Positions 5,963-10,803 of a DNA stretch of 10,803 bases are shown here, in pieces. The stretch comes from Betaproteobacteria bacterium (lineage in GTDB: Bacteria > Pseudomonadota > Gammaproteobacteria > Burkholderiales > SG8-41): NCBI GenBank assembly GCA_029883965.1, contig JAOUIN010000061.1:1-10803 (forward strand), in the 5' to 3' direction. The notes below the pieces were generated by a model. It was not told the DNA's origin and ran no database searches. It saw nothing but the letters and a program-made list of their open reading frames with translations. A program made the translations under genes and the position numbers. Every line of letters starts with the position of its first letter. Within the stretch, counting starts at the first letter, position 1.

Positions 5963-7336
5963 ATGATCACCAAGTTTTTCGGCCGCGTGTTTTCCGGCCG
6001 CATGTTCAAGCCGGCAAAACCGCGGATCATCGCGGTGAGCGAACACGGCATCACCCGCGACCGCATCGGCACCTGCGCGTTGCGCACCTGCGAGACCCTG
6101 CAGCAGGCGGGCTTCGCCGCTTTTGTCGTTGGCGGTGCGGTGCGCGACCTGATCCTCGGCCGGGATCCCAAGGACTTCGACGTGGCCACCGATGCGACGC
6201 CGGAGGAAGTGCGCGGCCTGTTCCGGCGCTCGCGCGTGATCGGCCGGCGCTTCAAGATTGTCCATGTACTGTGCGGTCGCGACATGGTCGAAGTGTCGAC
6301 GTTCCGTGGTCCTGCAGAAACCGAAAAGGCGGCCGGCAAAGGCAAACTCGGCGCCAAGGACACCAGCGTCGAGGATGAGCACGGACGACTGCTGCGCGAC
6401 AATGTCTGGGGCGATCAGTCTCAGGATGCCACGCGGCGCGATTTCACGATCAACGCACTGTTCTACGATCCGGCAAAAGAACAGGTCTGGGACTACCACG
6501 GCGGTGTTGCCGACCTGAAACACCGGCGCCTGCGCATGATCGGTGATCCCGCACAGCGCTATCGCGAGGATCCGGTGCGCATGCTGCGCGCAGTACGGTT
6601 TGCCGCCGCCTGCAACCTTGAGATCGACACGGCCACACGCAAACCGATCAAGGCACTGGCGGAACTGCTGACCAACGTGCCGCCGTCAAGGCTGTTCGAC
6701 GAGATGCTCAAGCTGCTGCTGTCCGGGCATGCGGTCGAGTGCGTAAAGCGGCTGCGCAAAGAGGGGCTGCATCATGGCGTATTGCCGCTGCTTGACGTGA
6801 TACTCGAGCAGCCGCTGGGAGAGCGTTTCGTGATGCTGGCGCTGCGCAATACCGATGCGCGCATCCTCGCAGACAAGCCGATATCCCCCGCGTTTCTGTT
6901 TGCCGCACTGAGCTGGCACGAAGTGCTGGCGGCATGGAAGAAAGTGCAGGCCCGCAACGTGCCGCCGGTGCCGGCGCTGTACGAGGCCATGGATCAGGTG
7001 CTCGATGTGCAGACCGAGCAGCTCGCAATTCCGCGTCGCTATACGTCGGACATGAAAGAACTGTGGGTGATGCAGCCGCGGTTCGAGCAGCGCGCCGGTC
7101 AGCGTCCGTTCCGCCTGCTTGAACATCCGCGATTCCGCGCGGCCTATGATTTTCTGCTGCTGCGCTGCGAAAGCGGTGAAACCGATACCGCGCTCGGCGA
7201 ATGGTGGACGCGTTTCCAGGATGCGGATGCGGATGCACGCACGGACATGCTGGTCGCGGACAGCGGACCGGCGAAGAAACGCCGCAAGCGCCGTCGCCGC
7301 AAGTCCGCCGCTTCGCCGGCGCCGTCTGCAGACTGA
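5963..7336 (+). CDS. pcnB: Poly(A) polymerase I
   Basis: The enzyme adds 3' poly(A) tails to RNA and so promotes RNA decay. The product has 457 residues, the usual PAP I length. The nucleotidyltransferase head holds VVGGAVRDLILGRDPKDFDV (55–74), with the metal-binding D71 and D73 and a likely third acid, E110, in MVEVSTFRG. RRSRVIGRRFKIVHV (88–102) matches the signature that separates bacterial poly(A) polymerases from CCA-adding enzymes. YREDPVRMLRAVRFAA is the RNA-binding/neck region shared by the class II family. The C-terminus ends in a very basic tail, KKRRKRRRRK, probably for RNA contact. The start at 5963 lacks a clear Shine-Dalgarno sequence; ATG 6002 is a possible alternative. It has its own promoter upstream, and folK starts 5 nt after its stop. 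Confidence 0.95.
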   Translation: MITKFFGRVFSGRMFKPAKPRIIAVSEHGITRDRIGTCALRTCETLQQAGFAAFVVGGAVRDLILGRDPKDFDVATDATPEEVRGLFRRSRVIGRRFKIVHVLCGRDMVEVSTFRGPAETEKAAGKGKLGAKDTSVEDEHGRLLRDNVWGDQSQDATRRDFTINALFYDPAKEQVWDYHGGVADLKHRRLRMIGDPAQRYREDPVRMLRAVRFAAACNLEIDTATRKPIKALAELLTNVPPSRLFDEMLKLLLSGHAVECVKRLRKEGLHHGVLPLLDVILEQPLGERFVMLALRNTDARILADKPISPAFLFAALSWHEVLAAWKKVQARNVPPVPALYEAMDQVLDVQTEQLAIPRRYTSDMKELWVMQPRFEQRAGQRPFRLLEHPRFRAAYDFLLLRCESGETDTALGEWWTRFQDADADARTDMLVADSGPAKKRRKRRRRKSAASPAPSAD

Positions 7337-7341
7337 CCGGC

Positions 7342-7845
7342 GTGACTGCGCAAACGCACACCGCCTGCGTGGCGCTGGGGGCAAACATCGATGACCCGGT
7401 GCAACAGATCTCTGCCGGGTTCGCCGCCCTGGCCGCGTTGCCCGGCACTCGCGTGGTCGCGCGCTCGTCGCTCTACCGGAGTGCGCCAGTGGGCTACGCT
7501 GATCAACCCGATTTCATCAACGCCGTTGCGACAATCGAGACCACGCTGGCGCCGCACGACCTGCTGGAGGCACTGCTGGCCATCGAGCGCGCGCACGGGC
7601 GGGTGCGTGCATTTCCCAACGCGCCGCGCACGCTGGATCTCGATATCGTGCTCTATGGTGACATGACCGTGCATGAGCCCGGACTGACCATTCCGCATGC
7701 GCGGATGCTGGAACGCGCGTTTGTCATGGTGCCGCTGGCGGAAATCGCCCCGGATGCAATGGTGCCCGGGCACGGTTGCGTGCGCGATCTCGCCACCCGG
7801 GTGGATGCAGGCAGCGTCGCGCGACTGCTGCGGGTGCCGGTGTGA
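7342..7845 (+). CDS. folK: 6-hydroxymethyl-7,8-dihydropterin pyrophosphokinase (HPPK)
   Basis: The enzyme transfers pyrophosphate from ATP to 6-hydroxymethyl-dihydropterin, the step before dihydropteroate synthase in folate synthesis. Started at GTG 7342, the product has 167 residues (about 160 is usual). This start lies 5 nt after the pcnB stop and just before the first strand, ACVALGAN. Family motifs are ALGAN (11–15), RSSLYRSAPVGYADQPDFINAV (41–62), LLAIERAHGRVR (78–89) and the catalytic PRTLDLD with D99 and D101 for magnesium. The loop before PRT reads FPNA where E. coli has ERWG; I recall the PNAPRTLDLD form from betaproteobacteria. No clear Shine-Dalgarno precedes the GTG, so it probably depends on coupling to pcnB. 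The stop region begins a 32-bp tandem repeat. Confidence 0.95.
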   Translation: MTAQTHTACVALGANIDDPVQQISAGFAALAALPGTRVVARSSLYRSAPVGYADQPDFINAVATIETTLAPHDLLEALLAIERAHGRVRAFPNAPRTLDLDIVLYGDMTVHEPGLTIPHARMLERAFVMVPLAEIAPDAMVPGHGCVRDLATRVDAGSVARLLRVPV

Positions 7846-7910
7846 CGCTCGCCGCAATTATATGGACGGGCGGCATGACGCTCGCCGCCAAATCTGGACA
7901 GGCGGCATGA
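7842..7910 (+). other. Mini-cistron 1 of the folK–kinase relay
   Basis: GTG 7842 overlaps the folK stop (GTGA, 7842–7845) and opens 22 codons that end at TGA 7908–7910. The first five residues, MTLAA, are the same as those of the kinase. The reading frame passes in frame through ATG 7875, because the first repeat unit is 33 bp. It looks like the remains of the original kinase start; a functional peptide is not implied. Confidence 0.35.
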
Positions 7911-7957
7911 AGCGCGCCGCGAAATCCGGACGGGCGGCATGACGCTCGCCGCCAAAT
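7843..7957 (+). repeat. Tandem 32–33-bp repeat (about 3.6 copies) duplicating the kinase start region
   Basis: The units are 7843–7875 (33 bp), 7876–7907 (32 bp), 7908–7939 (32 bp) and a partial 7940–7957. The second and fourth units share their first 18 bases exactly, TGACGCTCGCCGCCAAAT. The second and third match at 27 of 32. Each unit ends GGCGGCA, so each junction reads CATGA. The fourth unit is the coding start of the deoxynucleoside kinase. The repeat begins at the folK stop codon and fills the entire 93-nt gap between folK and the kinase gene. Confidence 0.95.
7907..7942 (+). other. Mini-cistron 2 of the folK–kinase relay
   Basis: ATG 7907 overlaps the stop of mini-cistron 1 (ATGA, 7907–7910) and encodes [11 protein letters not shown]. 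Its TGA (7940–7942) overlaps the kinase ATG at 7939. The 11-residue product resembles the second half of mini-cistron 1 because both come from the same repeat. It probably serves, if anything, to pass ribosomes on to the kinase gene. Confidence 0.35.
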
Positions 7958-8583
7958 ACCATTACGTGGTCGTCGAAGGTCCGATCGGATCGGGCAAGAC
8001 CACGCTGGCGCGGCGCCTCGCCGAACATCTGGGTGCGGCGACGTTATTCGAAGATCCGGACGCGAATCCCTTTTTGCCGGGGTTTTACCAGGATGCTGAT
8101 CGCTACGCATTGCCGGCGCAGTTGTTTTTCTTGTTTCAGCGCATTAACCAGGTGCGCGATCTGGTGCAATCAGACCTGTTTCGCGGAATCACCGTTGCCG
8201 ATTTCATGCTGGAGAAAGACCCCCTGTTTGCGCGACTGACGCTCAACGATGACGAACTCGCGCTCTACCGGCAGATTTATGATCATCTGAAGCCGCAGGC
8301 TCCGGTGCCGGACCTGGTGATCTACCTGCAGGCGGGGGCCGAGACGCTGGTGGAGCGGGTCCATCGTCGCGCGACCACTTACGAAAAGTCGATTTCCGAC
8401 GATTATCTGGTGCGCCTGGCTGATACTTACGCCCGGTTCTTCCATCATTACACCGGCGCGCCGCTGCTGATCGTCAATTCGGAGAATCTCAACTTCGTTG
8501 ATTCGCCGGCGGATTTTGATTTATTGTTGCAGCGGATCAACGCCATGCGCGGTTCGCGCGAATTTTTCAGCCTGGGCAATTGA
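7939..8583 (+). CDS. Deoxynucleoside kinase (deoxyadenosine/deoxyguanosine kinase family)
   Basis: The protein phosphorylates a deoxynucleoside at the 5' position for nucleotide salvage. It has 214 residues with the dNK/thymidylate-kinase fold. The P-loop is [10 protein letters not shown] (13–22). [14 protein letters not shown] (37–50) is the substrate-side loop with an acidic residue after strand 2. DFMLEKD (88–94) stands where DRS-type motifs occur. PDLVIYLQA (124–132) is the core strand, and RVHRR (140–144) is the Arg-rich LID. Which base is preferred cannot be told from this. ATG 7939 is the last of several starts created by a tandem repeat. Only GGACGGGC precedes it as a weak ribosome site, so coupling to upstream translation is plausible. 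The order folK–kinase–panB–panC is one I recall from betaproteobacteria. Confidence 0.9.
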   Translation: MTLAAKYHYVVVEGPIGSGKTTLARRLAEHLGAATLFEDPDANPFLPGFYQDADRYALPAQLFFLFQRINQVRDLVQSDLFRGITVADFMLEKDPLFARLTLNDDELALYRQIYDHLKPQAPVPDLVIYLQAGAETLVERVHRRATTYEKSISDDYLVRLADTYARFFHHYTGAPLLIVNSENLNFVDSPADFDLLLQRINAMRGSREFFSLGN

Positions 8584-8593
8584 GGGGGATGCG

Positions 8594-9385
8594 ATGCGTA
8601 TCACGCTGAGCACGCTGCACAAGATGATGCGGGACGGCCAGAAGATCAGCATGCTGACCGCCTACGACGCGAGCTTCGCGGCGCTGCTCGATGCTGCCGG
8701 CCTCGAAACCCTGCTGGTCGGTGATTCGCTCGGCAACGTGCTGCAGGGCCATGAATCCACGCTGCCGGTGAGCCTGCGCGACATGGTGTATCACACGCAA
8801 TGCGTGTCGCGGGGCGCGAAGCGCGCATTCATCATCGGCGACATGCCGTTCGGCACGTTTCAGATCAGCCCGCAGGAAGCCTTCCGCAACGCCGCTGAAA
8901 TCATGGCGGCCGGCGCGCAGATGGTGAAGATCGAAGGCGGGCGGCCGATGCTGGACACCATTTCATTCCTGACCGAACGCGGCATCCCCGTTTGCGGCCA
9001 CCTCGGCCTGACGCCGCAGTCGGTGCACCAGTTGGGCGGTTACCGCGTGCAGGGCAAGGCCGAAGATGATGCGCAGCGCATGCTCGACGATGCGCGCATC
9101 CTCGAGCAGGCGGGTGCTGGCATGATCGTGCTCGAAGCCATACCCGCAGCCCTCGCGAGCCAGATTACCGCTGCCGCCAATGTGCCCACCATCGGCATCG
9201 GTGCCGGTGTTGATTGCCACGGGCAAGTGCTGGTGCTGCACGACATGCTCGACGTCTATCCCGGCAAGAAGGCCAAGTTCGTCAAGAACTACATGAAGGG
9301 TGCCGGTTCCATACAGGAGGCAGTTGCGCTGTACGTGAAGGAAGTCCGCGACGGCACGTTTCCGGGGCGCGAACACTCGTTCTGA
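8594..9385 (+). CDS. panB: 3-methyl-2-oxobutanoate hydroxymethyltransferase
   Basis: The enzyme moves a hydroxymethyl group from 5,10-methylene-tetrahydrofolate to 2-oxoisovalerate, giving ketopantoate, the first committed step to pantothenate and CoA. From ATG 8594 the product has 263 residues (264 in E. coli). A good GAGGGGG lies at 8583–8589, which decides the start over an upstream in-frame start inside the kinase gene. The (beta/alpha)8 core shows LTAYDASF (21–28), [11 protein letters not shown] (42–52) with metal ligand D44, IIGDMPFG (80–87) with D83, [19 protein letters not shown] (136–154), the catalytic E181 in VLEAIP, and the signature [15 protein letters not shown]. It sits 10 nt after the kinase stop, so the two are in one transcript. 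Confidence 0.97.
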   Translation: MRITLSTLHKMMRDGQKISMLTAYDASFAALLDAAGLETLLVGDSLGNVLQGHESTLPVSLRDMVYHTQCVSRGAKRAFIIGDMPFGTFQISPQEAFRNAAEIMAAGAQMVKIEGGRPMLDTISFLTERGIPVCGHLGLTPQSVHQLGGYRVQGKAEDDAQRMLDDARILEQAGAGMIVLEAIPAALASQITAAANVPTIGIGAGVDCHGQVLVLHDMLDVYPGKKAKFVKNYMKGAGSIQEAVALYVKEVRDGTFPGREHSF

Positions 9386-9416
9386 TTTTCCCGCGCATCG
9401 CCGTCCCGGCCGCATT

Positions 9417-9444
9417 TTGGCCGCAGCGCCGCGGGCCCTATAAT
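9417..9444 (+). promoter_or_regulatory. Sigma-70-type promoter of panC
   Basis: TTGGCC (9417–9422) and a perfect TATAAT (9439–9444) are separated by 16 nt, in the 111-nt gap between panB and panC. The discriminator GCGGCC is GC-rich and is followed by TTTTC, much as at the pcnB promoter. Transcription would start near 9451, giving a leader of about 45 nt. Confidence 0.6.
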
Positions 9445-9496
9445 GCGGCCTTTTCCATCCGAACAATGATCGCCTGTAGCCAATAGGCGTTAATCA

Positions 9497-10348
9497 ATGG
9501 ACGTTATTCACTCTGTCCCGGAACTGCGGGAGCGCCTGCGGCGCGAACCGGACAACGTGTTCGTGCCGACCATGGGTAACCTGCATGACGGCCATATCGA
9601 ACTCATGCGTGTGGCCAAGCCGCGCGCGGCCTGTACGGTGGTCAGCATTTTCGTCAACCGGCTGCAGTTCGGGCCGCGCGACGACTTTGACCGTTATCCG
9701 CGCACGCTGAAGGCCGATTGCGAAAAACTGCGTGCCGCCGGCGTCGATGTCGTGTTCGTGCCCGACGAGAAGGCGATTTATCCCGAGCCTCAGACTTTTG
9801 TCGTCGAGCCCTCGGACCTGCAGAACATCCTCGAAGGCGAGCATCGTCCGGGGCATTTCAGCGGTGTCGCAACGGTGGTGCTGAAGCTGTTCAACCTGGT
9901 GATGCCGCACTCGGCGATTTTCGGCAAGAAGGATTACCAGCAGTACCTGGTGCTGCGCGACATGGTGCGCCAGTTCGCGCTGCCGATTGAAATCATTCCG
10001 GCAGATACCGTACGCGCACCCGACGGGCTTGCGCTGTCATCGCGCAACGGCTACCTGTCGCCGGAGGAACGGCGCGAGGCGCCGCGGCTCTACAAGGTGT
10101 TGCAGGAAGTACAGGCGGAATTGCTGGCGGGCACTCACGACTACCAGCGTCTGGAACTGCACGGCATGTCGGTGCTGGCGGACAAGGGCTGGAAACCGGA
10201 TTACGTCGCGGTGCGGCGCCGGTCGGATCTGCAGCCGCCGGTCAACGGCGAAACCGAACTGGTCGTCCTGGGCGCGGCACGGCTCGGCAGGACCAGGCTG
10301 CTCGACAATGCCGAGGTGGATTTGCCGGCAGCCGGCGCCGCCGGTTGA
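9497..10348 (+). CDS. panC: Pantothenate synthetase (pantoate–beta-alanine ligase)
   Basis: The enzyme joins pantoate and beta-alanine with ATP to make pantothenate, through a pantoyl-adenylate. The product has 283 residues (E. coli 283). The HIGH-like nucleotide site is PTMGNLHDGH (24–33) with H30 and H33. SIFVNRLQFGP (50–60) has Arg where E. coli has Pro, a variant I recall from betaproteobacteria. HFSGVATVV (120–128) binds pantoate, and FGKKDYQQ (142–149) and DGLALSSRNGYLS (176–188) close over ATP. The ATG 9497 puts the first strand at the normal place. Only AGG (9485–9487) serves as ribosome site. panB lies 111 nt upstream and the two have separate promoters. A PPOX-type gene follows 54 nt downstream. 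Confidence 0.97.
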   Translation: MDVIHSVPELRERLRREPDNVFVPTMGNLHDGHIELMRVAKPRAACTVVSIFVNRLQFGPRDDFDRYPRTLKADCEKLRAAGVDVVFVPDEKAIYPEPQTFVVEPSDLQNILEGEHRPGHFSGVATVVLKLFNLVMPHSAIFGKKDYQQYLVLRDMVRQFALPIEIIPADTVRAPDGLALSSRNGYLSPEERREAPRLYKVLQEVQAELLAGTHDYQRLELHGMSVLADKGWKPDYVAVRRRSDLQPPVNGETELVVLGAARLGRTRLLDNAEVDLPAAGAAG

Positions 10349-10402
10349 TCGGCGGCACTTCCAGGCCGGAAACTTTTTGTTTTCATTTGTCCCGGGGGCA
10401 TC

Positions 10403-10803
10403 ATGGCGGTCATAACATCTGAGCAGGAATTGCGCGCGCTCTACACCATGCCGAACGAGCGCGCCGTCAAAAAGCAGATCGCGGCGCTGGACCGGCACTG
10501 CATCAACTTCCTGGCGCTGGCGCGTTTTGTCGTGCTGTCTACCTGCGATGAACAGGGCAACATGGATGCATCGCCGCGCGGCGGTGATGCCGGGTTCGTG
10601 AAGGTGATTGACGAGAACACGCTGATCGTGCCGGACTGGGCCGGCAACAACCGCCTGGACACGTTTTCAAACATTATCAAGACCGGCCGCATCGGGGCGA
10701 TTTTCCTGGTGCCCGGCATAGACGAGGCCTTGCGCGTGAACGGGACTGCAAGCCTGCGCACCGACGAAGCGTTCACGTCGCTGTGCGAGGTCAAGGGTCG
10801 TTA
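10403..10803 (+). CDS. PPOX-type FMN flavoprotein, N-terminal part, cut by the window edge
   Basis: The frame is open from ATG 10403 to the window end (133 complete codons), with GGGGG just upstream as ribosome site. Residues from about 27 resemble the pyridoxamine 5'-phosphate oxidase split-barrel fold: a helix LDRHCINFLALARFVVLST, then MDASPRGGDAGFVKV, LIVPDWAGNNRLDTFSNI, and a strand GAIFLVPG. The SPRG/D and PDW.GNNR.DT.SN combination is what I recall for the DR2398/MSMEG_1061-like FMN-dependent branch. These proteins bind FMN or a similar cofactor; their substrates are mostly unknown, and this is unlikely to be PdxH itself. It starts 54 nt after panC in the same direction without a visible promoter, so it may be read through from panC. 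Confidence 0.82.
   Translation, partial: MAVITSEQELRALYTMPNERAVKKQIAALDRHCINFLALARFVVLSTCDEQGNMDASPRGGDAGFVKVIDENTLIVPDWAGNNRLDTFSNIIKTGRIGAIFLVPGIDEALRVNGTASLRTDEAFTSLCEVKGR

Noticed and set aside
5696..6523. Long minus-strand open frame opposite the HAD gene end and pcnB
   Set aside because: It spans a promoter gap and runs against two well-supported genes; composition is that of a shadow frame.
7583..7650. Loss of the Trp-Gly pair before PRTLDLD in FolK as a sign of inactivity
   Set aside because: The PNAPRTLDLD form is one I recall from betaproteobacterial FolK, and the catalytic aspartates D99 and D101 are intact.
7843..7957. CRISPR array
   Set aside because: The 32-bp units are directly adjacent with no unique spacers, and each contains part of a coding start. 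This is a tandem duplication, not a repeat-spacer array.
10337..10384. Terminator between panC and the PPOX gene
   Set aside because: TTCC/GGAA (10359–10371) gives only a 4-bp stem before ACTTTTTGTTTT, and the stronger GCCGCC/GGCGGC stem (10337–10356) is not next to the T run. Too weak to call.

Overview
This is a GC-rich chromosomal window that most resembles a betaproteobacterium. The evidence is the gene order purM | hda – HAD-IB phosphatase – pcnB – folK – deoxynucleoside kinase – panB – panC, the FolK signature PNAPRTLDLD, the PanC signature FVNRLQFGP, and the arrangement purM–purN–DUF3108–DUF3108–RNA methyltransferase. The taxonomic call is from memory of family signatures and was not tested by a search. 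I see no phage, transposon, CRISPR, tRNA or rRNA sequence.

Minus strand, 4232 down to 1: one tight operon. It holds purM (AIR synthetase, TTG start), purN (GAR transformylase, apparently a CTG start), two paralogous DUF3108 proteins and the 5' part of an RsmB/NOP-type RNA cytosine methyltransferase that runs off the left edge. Junctions are a 19-nt gap, an 8-nt overlap, a 7-nt gap and a 4-nt ATGA overlap. The first DUF3108 protein looks exported. The second joins a TonB-like membrane anchor and Pro-rich spacer to the DUF3108 domain.

4233–4466: a divergent control region of 234 nt. It has an extended -10 for hda, a possible oppositely directed purM promoter, and a perfect 14-bp palindrome between or over them. 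Just before hda lies a small tandem repeat with a chain of overlapping start and stop codons.

Plus strand, 4467 to 10803: hda (DnaA inactivation at the sliding clamp) and a HAD-IB phosphatase. Then, after a promoter, pcnB (poly(A) polymerase), folK (folate), a deoxynucleoside kinase and panB. After another promoter come panC (pantothenate) and the start of a PPOX-type flavoprotein that runs off the right edge. FolK serves folate synthesis. PurN uses a folate one-carbon donor, and so does PanB (5,10-methylene-THF), so purine, folate and pantothenate metabolism meet here.

The most unusual structure is at 7842–7957. The translation-start region of the deoxynucleoside kinase gene is present in three to four tandem copies of 32–33 bp. 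These form a relay of mini-cistrons joined by GTGA/ATGA stop-start overlaps between folK and the kinase. The region before hda shows the same logic on a 14-bp scale.
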